Source: Trichodesmium sp002260545
GTDB taxonomy: Bacteria > Cyanobacteriota > Cyanobacteriia > Cyanobacteriales > Microcoleaceae
Direction of reading: 5' to 3'
Assembly: GCF_050016015.1 (NCBI RefSeq)
Contig: NZ_JBNHEQ010000249.1
Span: 1 to 64,000 of the forward strand
DNA length: 64,000 nt
Shown: piece after piece, positions 42,511 to 51,533 of the stretch
How positions within the stretch are numbered: position 1 is the first letter of the stretch
Layout of the letters: each line of letters starts with the position of its first letter
Notes under the pieces: model-generated
Database searches by the model: none
What the model was told of the DNA's origin: nothing
What the model saw: only the letters and a program-made list of their open reading frames with translations
Translations under genes and position numbers: made by a program

Positions 42511-43236
42511 GTGTTTACAGGATTAATTCAAGCTTTAGGAAAAATTAAGCTTTTAGCAGAAAGCCAAATTTTAGTCTCTCTGGAATCATCTACTAATAGC
42601 CAAATCATCTTAAAAGATTTGGCCATTGGTGATAGTGTAGCTGTAGACGGTGTTTGTCTAACAGTAATAGATATTTTAACTCAAGGATTTGTAGCGATCG
42701 TATCACCTGAGACCTTACAACGTAGTACCCTAGGCCAACTATCGGATAGATATGTAAATCTTGAAACTTCATTAAGAGCAGGTAGTAAGCTGGGAGGCCA
42801 TTTTGTAACAGGTCATATTGATGGGGTTGGACGCTTGCAAAGCTCTGTTGAAACTATTAATGCCTGGGAAATGAAATTTATAGCGCCACACACAACAGAT
42901 GAAAAGTGGGAACGTCAGATAGCACCCTATATTGTACCAAAAGGGAGTATAGCAGTTAATGGTATTAGTTTAACTGTGGCTGATTGTGATGTGGATGGCA
43001 ACTGGTTTCAAGTAGCAGTTATTCCCCATAGTTTTAATGAAACAAACCTGAGCCATTTAAAAGTAGGTAGTTTAGTAAATATTGAAGCAGATATTCTGGG
43101 TAAATATGTAGCTAAATTTCTGCGTCATGGATCTAATAATTATTCTGTTTTGCCACCTGCTTTAGCAGCAAATTCCACTGTTAATAATTTAAAAGATATT
43201 ACACCAGAATTTTTGGTAGAAAACGGTTTTATTTAA
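42511..43236 (+). CDS. ribE: riboflavin synthase, alpha chain
   Basis: Makes riboflavin by dismutation of two lumazine molecules. It has two lumazine-binding barrels: residues 1-97, starting MFTGLI and containing DSVAVDGVCLTV, and 98-200 with HFVTGHIDGVG and GSIAVNGISLTVAD. A GTG codon gives the invariant MFTGLI start. At 241 residues it is about 20 longer than typical, the extra being a Ala/Ser/Asn-rich linker near 208-225 before the usual ITPEFLVENGF end. Riboflavin feeds the FMN needed by the flavodoxin encoded upstream. Confidence 0.96.
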   Translation: MFTGLIQALGKIKLLAESQILVSLESSTNSQIILKDLAIGDSVAVDGVCLTVIDILTQGFVAIVSPETLQRSTLGQLSDRYVNLETSLRAGSKLGGHFVTGHIDGVGRLQSSVETINAWEMKFIAPHTTDEKWERQIAPYIVPKGSIAVNGISLTVADCDVDGNWFQVAVIPHSFNETNLSHLKVGSLVNIEADILGKYVAKFLRHGSNNYSVLPPALAANSTVNNLKDITPEFLVENGFI

Positions 43237-43496
43237 AATTAGGGAATAGGGAACAGGGAATAGGGAATAGGGAATAGAAAGTAACTTAAATTCCTTGTTT
43301 CCCAGAAAGAGTATTCTGTTGACTACTTGACTTTTTTTAGGATATCATCACTTGTAGACCACTACAAAATCTAGTAGTATCGGTACAATTCAATACTGTA
43401 GGGGTTTGGTAACCAAACCCCTACCAATCACTAATTTGATATAAGACCTGATTTTTTGGTCAAGGATGAGAAACTTAGTTTAACTAAAAAAAAATC
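43237..43496. other. intergenic region with GGGAATA heptads and a family E core
   Basis: GGGAATAGGGAACAGGG-type heptads at 43242-43277 and a TAGGGGTTTGGTAACCAAAC core (43401-43420) that is a near-perfect palindrome. Confidence 0.75.
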
Positions 43497-44738
43497 ATGC
43501 CATTCTTTGAAAGTGAATACTTGCTAGAAAACCCTGGTGTTGCAGCAGCAGTTAATAGTGGTATTATCCCATCTGGTTTTGATCATTATCTCCAGTTTGG
43601 GCAGTTTGAACTGCGCTCTGCTACTTTTACTGGTAGCACTAGCAATGACTTTCTCCCAGAATTTCCTGTGGGTGTAGCAGGAGGAGAAATAGACTTGATC
43701 GGAGTACCTGTTAGTTTAGACGCTCAAGGCGATCGTATTTATCAAACAGGTACTACAGGTGATGGAGGCGGAGGTTTTGACACCTTATTTGGAGGAAATA
43801 CTACTGATATTTTTATCTTAGGTGAATCTGGTCAGGATTTCTACAATGGTATAGATAGTAGGGTTCGCATTAGCAACTTTGACCCCAATGTTGACATTAT
43901 CCAATTGGGTAAAGAGAATAATTCATTTATTAGAAATTACTCCATTGGTTTTGTACCAGGACAAACCGAAGCATCCATTATTGCTCGTAGCACTACAGGA
44001 ACAACATTAGCTGTGGTGGAGAATGCTGTCGATCCTGTTACTAACGAGCTACTTTTGGATAGTAGTAACTTCCGCTTTGGTTCCCAACAACCTCCAACTG
44101 ATGAACCTCTACCTCTAGAAGTATCTTTTGTCGAAGGCGAATATTTAGCAAATAATCCTGGTGTTGCTGAAGCAGTCAATAACGGATTCATTGGTTCTGG
44201 TTTAGAACATTATCTCAACTTTGGTATCAATGAAAATCGTGCTGCTATTTTTAGTGGAACAAGTGGCAGCGATATTGTTAGTCCTGTGGGAGCAGAAAAT
44301 AATTTTGTGGAAATAACAGGAGTTGCAGTAGATTATTTTTTTGAAAGAGATTTCCGTAGTGATGGTATAGGTGAGTTTGATCGCCTTATTGGTACTCCTG
44401 GAGTAAATGAGTTTATATTAGGAACTACTACAGTTATAGTTCCTGCTCTAATACCAAGAGCGGTACCTTTCTATTTAGGTGAAGGTGAAGCAACAATAGT
44501 AGACTTTAACCAATTTGAGGGTGATTCTATTGAGATATTTAAGAGTTCCAGAGATAACATTGAGTTTTTCCCATTAGGTAATAATTTAGTGATTGAGCAC
44601 CAATCAATATCAATAGAGAATAATACTATTGAGAGAGATACTATTGCTATAATTGAGGATGGAGCTAATTTAAACTTAACTCAGAATATTCAAACAATTG
44701 ATGATTTATTTGGAATAGATAGGGTTATTTTGTTCTAG
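43497..44738 (+). CDS. RTX-like protein with duplicated NPGVAxAV segment
   Basis: A 413-residue acidic protein without a signal peptide. A segment of about 45 residues appears twice: at 3-45 (SEYLLENPGVAAAVNSG.., ..HYLQFGQFELRSATFTG) and at about 212-258 (GEYLANNPGVAEAVNNG.., ..HYLNFGINENRAAIFSG). This motif, YL..NPxVAxAV..G..SG..HYL.FG..E.R, is common in cyanobacterial RTX-type secreted proteins. Between and after the repeats are FDTLFGG and FILG..SGQDF-type stretches resembling calcium-binding beta-roll sequence without full GGxGxD arrays. Type I secretion is a reasonable guess. Exact function unknown. Confidence 0.75.
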   Translation: MPFFESEYLLENPGVAAAVNSGIIPSGFDHYLQFGQFELRSATFTGSTSNDFLPEFPVGVAGGEIDLIGVPVSLDAQGDRIYQTGTTGDGGGGFDTLFGGNTTDIFILGESGQDFYNGIDSRVRISNFDPNVDIIQLGKENNSFIRNYSIGFVPGQTEASIIARSTTGTTLAVVENAVDPVTNELLLDSSNFRFGSQQPPTDEPLPLEVSFVEGEYLANNPGVAEAVNNGFIGSGLEHYLNFGINENRAAIFSGTSGSDIVSPVGAENNFVEITGVAVDYFFERDFRSDGIGEFDRLIGTPGVNEFILGTTTVIVPALIPRAVPFYLGEGEATIVDFNQFEGDSIEIFKSSRDNIEFFPLGNNLVIEHQSISIENNTIERDTIAIIEDGANLNLTQNIQTIDDLFGIDRVILF

Positions 44739-44879
44739 AACCGTTTTCGTTGCCATACTTAATGTAGCTGAAATCTTGTAGGGGTTTGGTCACCAAACCC
44801 CCTACCAAACTAGGAGTTTTTGCCAATACTTCAAAATAAGCAGATTTACAGCGCTTTTCATTAGTAGGGGCGAATGGCA
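44739..44879. repeat. family E core and left end of family D element 4
   Basis: A family E core lies at 44778-44803 and TTTACAGCGCTTTTCATTAG at 44846-44865, which begins a family D element whose interior is the 21-bp array that follows. Confidence 0.7.
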
Positions 44880-45281
44880 TTCGCCCTCAGAGGTTCCATG
44901 GTCGCCCTTAGACGTTCCATGGTCGCCCTCAGACGTTCCATGGTCGCCCTCAGAGGTTCCATGGTCGCCCTTAGACGTTCCATGGTCGCCCTCAGAGGTT
45001 CCATGGTCGCCCTTAGACGTTCCATGGTCGCCCTCAGAGGTTCCATGGTCGCCCTTAGACGTTCCATGGTCGCCCTCAGAGGTTCCATGGNNNNNNNNNN
45101 NNNNNNNNNNNNNNNNNNNNNNNNNNNNNNNNNNNNNNNNNNNNNNNNNNNNNNNNNNNNNNNNNNNNNNNNNNNNNNNNNNNNNNNNNNGTTCCATGGT
45201 CGCCCTCAGAGGTTCCATGGTCGCCCTCAGAGGTTCCATGGTCGCCCTTAGAGGTTCCATGGTCGCCCTCAGACTTTCCAT
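44880..45281. repeat. 21-bp tandem array (VNTR) interrupted by an assembly gap
   Basis: Units of 21 bp built on GGTTCCATGGTCGCCCTCAGA, alternating CTCAGAGG and CTTAGACG forms. Each unit includes CCATGG, the centre of family D. Because 21 is a multiple of three, frames stay open on both strands, but the repetitive peptides are not taken as genes. The true copy number is unknown because of the Ns inside. Confidence 0.95.
45091..45190. other. assembly gap of 100 N
   Basis: A round-number N run inside the tandem array, as used by scaffolding software for gaps of unknown length. The array collapsed or was not spanned. Confidence 0.98.
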
Positions 45282-45324
45282 GCAACGTCCCTACGGGGTT
45301 ATTATTTTTTTATTAATAAATTCA

Positions 45325-45894
45325 ATGAAGATTTTTCTAGAGACAGAAAGATTAATTTTACGACAATTTACTGAAGCTGATGCAGAATTATTATTTCAGT
45401 TAGATAGCGATCCAGAAGTAACTAGATTTACAAAATTAGGCGATCGCTCAGGAACACCTACCCCCTACAATGAGATTAAAAATAAATTTTTACCTAAAGT
45501 TTTCAGATATTACCAACAATATCCAGGTTATGGTTTTTGGGCAGCTATTGAAAAGTTAAGTAATAAATTTATTGGTTGGTTTCATTTTCGACCAGGTTTA
45601 GATAGTTATATGGGAGAAACTTTGTATAGAGTAGATGATATTGAACTAGGTTATCGGTTGCAAAGAAAAGTTTGGGGAAAGGGATATGCAACTGAAGGTT
45701 CAAAAGCTTTAATTCGGAAAGGTTTTTTAGAGTTGGAAACACAACAAGTTGCAGCAAGTGCTTTGTCAGAAAATAAAGCATCTATTCGAGTTATACAAAA
45801 AGTGGGGTTAAAATTTGAACTAAATTTTGTTTATTCCGAGTCTCAGCAAGCAGGTGTTAAGTATGCTTTGAGAAAAGAAGATTTCAAGAATTAA
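45325..45894 (+). CDS. GNAT acetyltransferase, RimJ/RimL type
   Basis: A 189-residue GCN5-type acetyltransferase. ETERLILRQFTEADAELLFQLDSDPEV is the classic start of the RimJ/RimL branch. ELGYRLQRKVWGKGYATEGSKALI (about 109-132) holds the acetyl-CoA loop R/Q-x-x-G-x-G/A. NKASIRVIQKVGLKFE follows. The open frame extends upstream into the 21-bp array, but the ATG at 45325 gives the family's normal start. Substrate unknown; this branch includes ribosomal-protein and antibiotic acetyltransferases. Confidence 0.9.
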   Translation: MKIFLETERLILRQFTEADAELLFQLDSDPEVTRFTKLGDRSGTPTPYNEIKNKFLPKVFRYYQQYPGYGFWAAIEKLSNKFIGWFHFRPGLDSYMGETLYRVDDIELGYRLQRKVWGKGYATEGSKALIRKGFLELETQQVAASALSENKASIRVIQKVGLKFELNFVYSESQQAGVKYALRKEDFKN

Positions 45895-46097
45895 TAATTA
45901 ACAATTATTATAGCGTTTTTCACAAACGTAAACTCCAAAAGTTCTACCTTCGGCCTTTAATTTAAAATTTTTGTATTGTATTTTATTTGTTACACTTTAC
46001 TTTTAATCAAAAAGAATTAAATAATTATGTAATAGCTATTGTCCTCAAAAATAATCTAGTAAATTAAAGTCTGAAAACTAATGATTGAAATATAAAT

Positions 46098-46766
46098 ATG
46101 AGTAATACTAATTCTACAGAACTACCACTTTGGGTCCAAGATCGAGACAAAGTAATTGCTAACGATGAAGGAGTTGAATGGCGAGGCGGAACACGACCAG
46201 ACTATTCTCACAACGATCAAGTTTTCCAACAAGAAAGTAAATATCATCATCCAGAAGGATCTTTAGAAGCCATCGCTCATAACCTAGTCCGAACTTTTGA
46301 GATGGAAGCATCTAATAAAGCTAATCCTCAACAGTGGTTATCTGTTGTTGCCGATAAATTTCGGATGAGTAGTAATGGAGGCAAAGAATATACCGCCCAA
46401 GAAGCAGCAGAACAAGGAACATACAATCTTTTTATCAGTAAAAATAAACATTATAATCCAGAAGAAGAAACTTTTGAATCATCCTTTAAACTTTTTCATA
46501 CAGCTTTTCCTGATGGGTTTCTTTGGGAAGTAATAGAAGTGCTTTCCGGACCGCCAAATGTTACCTTTAAATGGCGGCATTGGGGAACTTTTAAGGGTAA
46601 TTTTAAAGAGTATCAACCTACTGGTGAAACTATTGAAATGGTTGGCATGAGTATTGCCAGATTAACTGAAGATTTAAAGATTTTATCTGTAGAACATTAT
46701 TTCAATAATAGTAAATTTCTCAAAGATTTAACTGCTGGTGGTTGCCCTTTTCATAGTCAAAAATAA
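46098..46766 (+). CDS. SnoaL-like (NTF2-fold) polyketide-cyclase family protein
   Basis: 222 residues. The central and C-terminal part (about 60-205) has the SnoaL/NTF2 look: alternating strands ending in VTFKWRHWGTFKGNF, GMSIARLTEDLKILSVEHYF and a C-terminal GGCPFH. SnoaL-like proteins bind small hydrophobic ligands in a cone-shaped barrel; few have known enzymatic roles. A methyltransferase gene follows 145 bp downstream on the same strand, which could mean a small-molecule pathway, but nothing else supports that. Confidence 0.7.
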   Translation: MSNTNSTELPLWVQDRDKVIANDEGVEWRGGTRPDYSHNDQVFQQESKYHHPEGSLEAIAHNLVRTFEMEASNKANPQQWLSVVADKFRMSSNGGKEYTAQEAAEQGTYNLFISKNKHYNPEEETFESSFKLFHTAFPDGFLWEVIEVLSGPPNVTFKWRHWGTFKGNFKEYQPTGETIEMVGMSIARLTEDLKILSVEHYFNNSKFLKDLTAGGCPFHSQK

Positions 46767-46911
46767 CAATATTATCTAAAGAAAAGTAGCAGTAGCTTCA
46801 ATATATTTATGGTATAATGTACCAACAATTTAGTGGTGAATAAAATTTAAGTAATTAACTACTTCCTACACCTCTACTTTTCTCCTTTGTTTGCTCTTGT
46901 AGGGACAATTC

Positions 46912-47691
46912 ATGTTTTCGGAAGATGATAAACAAAAATTGCCCCTACTTACCCAATTATTTATAACTGTTCAATATGATATAACTATGCCTAGCCCTGA
47001 CTATTCCCAACAAGCCGAACGATACGCTCTTAGAGAACTAAATAATACAGACTACCTCGCATTTCGGACTGTTGCAGAACACCGTTTGCTGAGAGACTCC
47101 TTTGTTCTCGATCTAGGCTGTGGTGCAGGTCGTTCAAGCCGTTTTTTGAAAGCCCTGGGGAATCATGTTGTGGGTGCAGACATTAGTCCAGAGATGATTG
47201 CACAAGCCAGGAAAGCAGATCCAAAAGGTGACTACCATCTTCTCAAACCCAGCCAGCCTTTGCCTTTTGTGGACGGACATTTTCAGGTTTTTTTCTCAAG
47301 CTGGATGTTACTTGAAATTGACAACCAGACCGATCTTGATTTAATTGTACGGGAGATGGCTCGAATTATCTGCCCATCTGGTTTTGGTATAGTAGTTACT
47401 AACACAAAGGAGTTTTACGAAGGAAATTGGCTATCTTGCTTAGTAGACTTTCCAGAGAATGAGCTACCCCTCCATTCGGGGCAACAAGTTAAGGCTCGTC
47501 TGCTCCCGGAAAACATTGATGTAACCGATTATTTTTGGAGCGATAAAGACTACAAAATGGCGTTTCTCCAAGCTGGTTTGAGGGTAAAACAGGAATTTAG
47601 ACCTCTTGGAAACAGCTCAGATCCACTTCATTGGAAAGATGAAATTAGAATAGCCCCCTATGTTATTTATCAATTGGAGAAAAGCCTTTAA
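46912..47691 (+). CDS. class I SAM-dependent methyltransferase
   Basis: Motif I LDLGCGAGRSS is at about 66-76 and motif II GADISPEMIAQAR follows at about 90-102, defining a Methyltransf_11/25-type Rossmann fold. The C-terminal half (YFWSDKDYKMAFLQAGL) resembles small-molecule methyltransferases. Residues 1-25 are not typical, and the ATG at 46987 (MPSPDYSQQAERY) may be the true start, giving 234 residues. Substrate unknown. Confidence 0.85.
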   Translation: MFSEDDKQKLPLLTQLFITVQYDITMPSPDYSQQAERYALRELNNTDYLAFRTVAEHRLLRDSFVLDLGCGAGRSSRFLKALGNHVVGADISPEMIAQARKADPKGDYHLLKPSQPLPFVDGHFQVFFSSWMLLEIDNQTDLDLIVREMARIICPSGFGIVVTNTKEFYEGNWLSCLVDFPENELPLHSGQQVKARLLPENIDVTDYFWSDKDYKMAFLQAGLRVKQEFRPLGNSSDPLHWKDEIRIAPYVIYQLEKSL

Positions 47692-47746
47692 TTACTAGAT
47701 TTTTTTGAGCAGCGATCGCCTTTAACAAAAATTTGAAAATTGAATT

Positions 47747-48121
47747 ATGATTAAAGATAGTCAACAGAGCGATCGCTCTCTACTATCAATTAAAACTATG
47801 ACAACGACTAAAACCGAATATAAGTATGTACATATCGACGAAAAAAATGTCCCTATTATTACAGGAAGCACGATGAAAGTAGTCGAGTTAATTACTTCAG
47901 TTAAAGCTTACGGTTGGACACCAGAAGAGTTGCACGAAAGCTATCCTCATTTGAGCATGAGTCAAATTTATTCTGCTCTAGCTTATTATTGGGATAATCA
48001 AGCAGAAATAGATACAGATATGGAAGAACGTTATCAGTATGCAGAAAGATTACGCCAAGAAGCAGGAGAGTTGCCGTTAGTCAAGAGAATGAGGGGAAGA
48101 GTAATAGATAAAGTCTGGTGA
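47747..48121 (+). CDS. DUF433 antitoxin-like protein
   Basis: 124 residues; from about 25 on it matches DUF433: YVHIDEKNVPIITGSTMKVVELI, then WTPEELHESYPHLSMSQIYSALAYYWDN. This small helix-turn-helix domain is often paired with a DUF5615 PIN-like toxin, but no such gene is adjacent. A second ATG at 47798 (MTTTKTEYKYV) is an equally good start. An HIP1 site lies between the two starts. Confidence 0.8.
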   Translation: MIKDSQQSDRSLLSIKTMTTTKTEYKYVHIDEKNVPIITGSTMKVVELITSVKAYGWTPEELHESYPHLSMSQIYSALAYYWDNQAEIDTDMEERYQYAERLRQEAGELPLVKRMRGRVIDKVW

Positions 48122-48147
48122 TTAGGGAAAAATAACAAAGAAAAAAT

Positions 48148-49173
48148 ATGAAATTTAAAAATTCTTTTTATGGTTTTCTTACCGCATTAGTAATAGTATT
48201 AGCAACCAACTATTTGCTTACTGCTAATGCTAATACTCCTATTGCTCAAGTACCAAATAATCCCAAATTTGCTATACCTGTTGAATGTAAGCTAGACAAA
48301 GACTGCTTTATTTTATTGTATAGCGATCGCGACCCCAGTCCGAAAGCTGTAGATTTTGGTTGCGGTAGGCAAACTTACGACGGCCACAAAGGAACAGATT
48401 TTGCTATATCTGATGAAAAAATTATGGCGAAGGGTGTAGCGGTACAAGCGGTTGCTCCTGGTAAAGTGTTACGAGTGCGAGATGGAATACCTGATCGCCG
48501 AGTCAAAAATCAAGCAGATCAAGATGCAGTGAAAAATATTGAATGTGGTAACGGAATGGTGATAGATCATGGTAATAGTTGGGAAACTCAATATTGTCAT
48601 CTCCGCAACGGTAGTGTGGTTGTGAAACCAGGAACAGTTGTTAAAGCAGGTACTCAATTGGGGATGGTGGGAGAGTCGGGTTTAGCTTCTTTTCCTCATG
48701 TACATTTGAGCATTCAATATCAGGGAGAAATTGTCGATCCATTTGTGGGAGCTAATGCTAAAAGTGGTTGTAATACTGCTCGGAATTCTATTTGGCAACA
48801 ACCCTTGAGTTATAAACCGACTGGTCTTATTCGGGGTGGGTTTGCTGATGCTGCACCAACTATGGATGATTTGTGGTCTGGGAAATTTTACGACACGGTT
48901 TTGCCAGGAAATAGTGCTGCATTAATATTTTGGGTGCAAGTTTATGGGGTGTTGCCTGGGGATAAGGAACATTATCAATTATTTGCTCCTAATGGCGATC
49001 GAGTAATAGATAATAAAAAGGAAATTAAATCTGCTAAAAAGACATGGATGGGATATGTAGGTAAACGCAATAATTCTCAGTCTCTTGCTAAGGGAAAATG
49101 GAGGGGTGAATATAGTTTGACTAGAGGTAATAAAGTATTGGTAAATGTGAGCAAAGAGGTTCAATTAAATTGA
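48148..49173 (+). CDS. exported M23-type (LytM) peptidase
   Basis: 341 residues with a signal peptide (1-29, ending TANA). The M23 zinc motifs are HxxxD at H80/D84 (GHKGTDFA) and HxH at H184/H186 (FPHVHLS), with H151 in YCHLRNG. Such enzymes cut peptide cross-links of peptidoglycan. A C-terminal domain of about 130 residues after 210 (FADAAPTMDDLWSGKFYDTVLP) is beta-rich and of unknown role. It starts 26 bp after the DUF433 gene. Confidence 0.9.
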   Translation: MKFKNSFYGFLTALVIVLATNYLLTANANTPIAQVPNNPKFAIPVECKLDKDCFILLYSDRDPSPKAVDFGCGRQTYDGHKGTDFAISDEKIMAKGVAVQAVAPGKVLRVRDGIPDRRVKNQADQDAVKNIECGNGMVIDHGNSWETQYCHLRNGSVVVKPGTVVKAGTQLGMVGESGLASFPHVHLSIQYQGEIVDPFVGANAKSGCNTARNSIWQQPLSYKPTGLIRGGFADAAPTMDDLWSGKFYDTVLPGNSAALIFWVQVYGVLPGDKEHYQLFAPNGDRVIDNKKEIKSAKKTWMGYVGKRNNSQSLAKGKWRGEYSLTRGNKVLVNVSKEVQLN

Positions 49174-49504
49174 AAACAGGACTTGCGGATGTTGAAATTA
49201 TTAGATTAAATTCAGTATTATTAGTAGTAGGGGTTTGGTCTCCAAACCCCCCTCCCAAGTGATATAATCCTAATAGGTAATTTAATATCATACAATCAGG
49301 ACTTACGCATGAGGTACGAAAAACTAGGATTTGAGATTGCTATCCGTTCCGGACTGCTCCGCAAACCCTGTCGGTCGCAATGACGAAGATACGTTGTAGT
49401 GCGTAAGTCCTAACAATATGAAGATAGGTTTACTTCCTCTAAAAAAAAATATTTACTTGAATAATTTTTTTTCAATTATCCAAAATGCTATAAAAACTAA
49501 CGCC
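49174..49504. repeat. family E core and family C copy 3
   Basis: A TAGGGGTTTGGTCTCCAAAC core at 49229-49248 is followed by family C element 3 (49297-49411, CAGGACTTACGCA..TGCGTAAGTCC.). The element interior, GCTCCGCAAACCCTGTCGG, is unlike that of copies 1 and 2. Confidence 0.8.
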
Positions 49505-49762
49505 ATGATTACTCTAAACATAGATGAGATTCAAAACAATTTATCAGAATTTATCAAACTGATTCAAGAAGGTAATAGTTTGATCATTACTCAAGCAGAT
49601 AAACCTATTGCTGAAATTAAACCCATACTAACAAAACCACCTGAAAAAGAACGCCGTCCTATTGGTTTATGTGAAGGTGAATTTATTGTACCTGATGATT
49701 TTAACGATCCTCTCCCTGAAGAAATTATTAACCTATTTACTAATCCATCAACATACTCTTAG
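49505..49762 (+). CDS. Phd/YefM-type antitoxin
   Basis: An 85-residue protein. MITLNIDEIQNNLSEFIKLIQEGNSLIITQADKPIAEIKP is the standard Phd/YefM fold with the KPIAEI strand. The C-terminal tail (DPLPEEIINLF) is the toxin-binding type. The open frame extends 29 codons upstream, but ATG 49505 gives the family start. Its stop overlaps the beginning of the PIN-domain gene, forming a type II toxin-antitoxin pair that would autoregulate. Confidence 0.9.
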   Translation: MITLNIDEIQNNLSEFIKLIQEGNSLIITQADKPIAEIKPILTKPPEKERRPIGLCEGEFIVPDDFNDPLPEEIINLFTNPSTYS

Positions 49763-50133
49763 ATACTCATATTTTTCTGTGGTTTATTACTAATAATAAA
49801 AGACTAGCAGACAAATATTATGATGCTATTAGTAATCAAGATAACGAGATTTATCTCAGTGTAGTTTCTGTTTGGGAAGCAACAATTAAATATCAATTAG
49901 GAAAATTACCATTACCAGAATCTCCTGAAATTTACCTTCCCCAACAGCGTGAAAGACATCTAATTTCTAGTTTATCTATTGCTGAAACTACGATTACTCA
50001 ATTAGCTAAATTACCACCCTTACATAATGATCCCTTTGATCGTCTTTTACTCTGTCAATCTTTAGAGCATGATTTAATCATTATGACAGAAGATAAAGCG
50101 ATTCTCTCCTATCCAATGGTAAAGTTTTTCTAA
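49753..50133 (+). CDS. VapC-like PIN-domain toxin without a standard start codon
   Basis: An intact 126-codon frame with PIN ribonuclease acidic residues: LLDTHIFLWF at the start, SVWEATIKYQLGKL, HNDPFDRLLL and MTEDKAIL near the end. No ATG, GTG or TTG precedes LLDTH; the frame opens at 49744 after TAA, and the only candidate starts are ATC (49747) and ATA (49753). ATA gives the expected MLLDTH-type length and overlaps the antitoxin stop by 10 nt. Either a rare start is used with translational coupling, or an ATG-to-ATA mutation has silenced the toxin. Confidence 0.85.
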   Translation: MLLDTHIFLWFITNNKRLADKYYDAISNQDNEIYLSVVSVWEATIKYQLGKLPLPESPEIYLPQQRERHLISSLSIAETTITQLAKLPPLHNDPFDRLLLCQSLEHDLIIMTEDKAILSYPMVKFF

Positions 50134-50364
50134 AAATTAGGTGGCATCTCCTAGCCCAAAGATGCTAAGAGTTTCGCGATCGCTACTCAGACGGACTGTG
50201 GTAAAATCTTCTCCCTCGCTAAATTCAAACTCCAGAATAGAATAATGCAAATAATACTAGCGTATATAAAATTAACTTATTGATCTAAACCTGCCCCGCG
50301 CCCTGTACGGCCATATCGTCTGGGGGCGGGTTTATTTCCTGTATGTTGATTTCCCATTAACACG
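50134..50364. repeat. intergenic region with GGGGCGGGTT palindrome
   Basis: GCCCCGCGCCC..GGGGGCGGGTTTATTTCC and AACCCGCCCCTAC (running to 50384) form an inverted repeat that overlaps the epimerase 3' end. Related sequences are at 27765-27820 and 54668-54990. Confidence 0.6.
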
Positions 50365-51426
50365 CTATGCGGAACCCGCCCCTACATCACCAACTCCCAA
50401 CCCTGGCAAGTCATTCGGCAACAACCGCCCTTTCTCCATCACCGCACCTGTAAAGGGATCGTCAATCAAATTTAGATGACTATCCAAATCTAAATAATCT
50501 GCAAATGGTGCGAGTTGTGCTGCTGCTGTATTTGCCAAGCAACTGTCAGAATAACAACCAAACATTACTTGCAACCCACAAGCTTTCGCTACATAAACCA
50601 TCCGCATCGCTTCCGTTAACCCTCCTGACTTCATTAACTTAATATTGATGCCATGTACTCTGTCTGCTAACTGAGGAATATCCTTAGCAGTAAAACAACT
50701 TTCATCCACAAAAATAGGTAGTGGCGATCGCTCATAAAGCTGTGGTAAATCTTTCATGGCGGAAACAGCAGCTAATGGTTGTTCCACATAAATAACTCCG
50801 ATTTTTGCCAACCAGTCACACATTTTCACAGCATCCTCCAGACTCCAACCCCCATTCGCATCCACATATAACAAAGCATCTGGAGGTGCTTCTTCTTTCA
50901 CCGCCATCAACATTGCTTTATCCGCTTCAATACCTTCGGGACTACCTAATTTTACTTTCAAAACTCGCGCATCAATAAAATCTAGCCACTTTCGCACCCT
51001 TTGTTTAGCAGCTTCCGGGGTACTGATACCAATAGTAACTGAGATAGGCACAATGCGATCGCGTTCTAAACCCCAAAGTCGCCATAAAGGCAACCCTACT
51101 TTTTTCCCTATCCAGTCATGCAAAGCAATATCAATAGCTGCTCTAGCTGCTGATGGTATTTGCAATTCTGTTAAGACTTGCTCAATTTGTTGTCGCTCAA
51201 GTGGATTAAACTTTTCTAGAGAGGGGGTAACTTGTTGTAAAGCTTGTTGTAAAATTGTGGTAGGTTGTGGCTTTTCTCCTACTGAAAATGGTGAAGCTTC
51301 TCCCCAACCTTCGATATTTTCTTGTTGTATTTTTACCAAAATATTGGTACTCTCAGAAGTAGTTCCGCGACTAATAGTTAAAGGAAATCTTTTATGGACT
51401 GTAAATGTTTGAATCTGTATTTGCAT
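50365..51426 (-). CDS. dipeptide epimerase (L-Ala-D/L-Glu type), enolase superfamily
   Basis: 353 residues from the ATG at 51426 (MQIQIQTF); the longer frame to 51492 adds an unlikely 22-residue N-terminus. Muconate lactonizing-type fold with catalytic K157/K159 (LKVKLG), Mg ligands D189 (VDANGG), E215 (VEQPL) and D241 (VDESC), and K263/K266 (NIKLMKSGG). Such enzymes epimerise dipeptides from peptidoglycan turnover, though specificity varies. The last residues (VGAGSA) and stop come from a GTAGGGGCGGGTT repeat that overlaps the gene end. Confidence 0.85.
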   Translation of the reverse strand: MQIQIQTFTVHKRFPLTISRGTTSESTNILVKIQQENIEGWGEASPFSVGEKPQPTTILQQALQQVTPSLEKFNPLERQQIEQVLTELQIPSAARAAIDIALHDWIGKKVGLPLWRLWGLERDRIVPISVTIGISTPEAAKQRVRKWLDFIDARVLKVKLGSPEGIEADKAMLMAVKEEAPPDALLYVDANGGWSLEDAVKMCDWLAKIGVIYVEQPLAAVSAMKDLPQLYERSPLPIFVDESCFTAKDIPQLADRVHGINIKLMKSGGLTEAMRMVYVAKACGLQVMFGCYSDSCLANTAAAQLAPFADYLDLDSHLNLIDDPFTGAVMEKGRLLPNDLPGLGVGDVGAGSA

Positions 51427-51533
51427 AATTATTAATCTTGAGTATGTGGGCATACTAATATAAAAAAAGAGCATTCTACAAGATGCTCTCAAATCAAATA
51501 CTTTTGAATTTTAAAATTCCTAGAAGTTGCGGA

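Noticed and set aside
44802..45281. Long open frames on both strands with repeating MEPLRAT / MVALRGS peptides
   Set aside because: They are by-products of a 21-bp tandem array that keeps frames open, they cross an N gap, and they have no protein-like composition.
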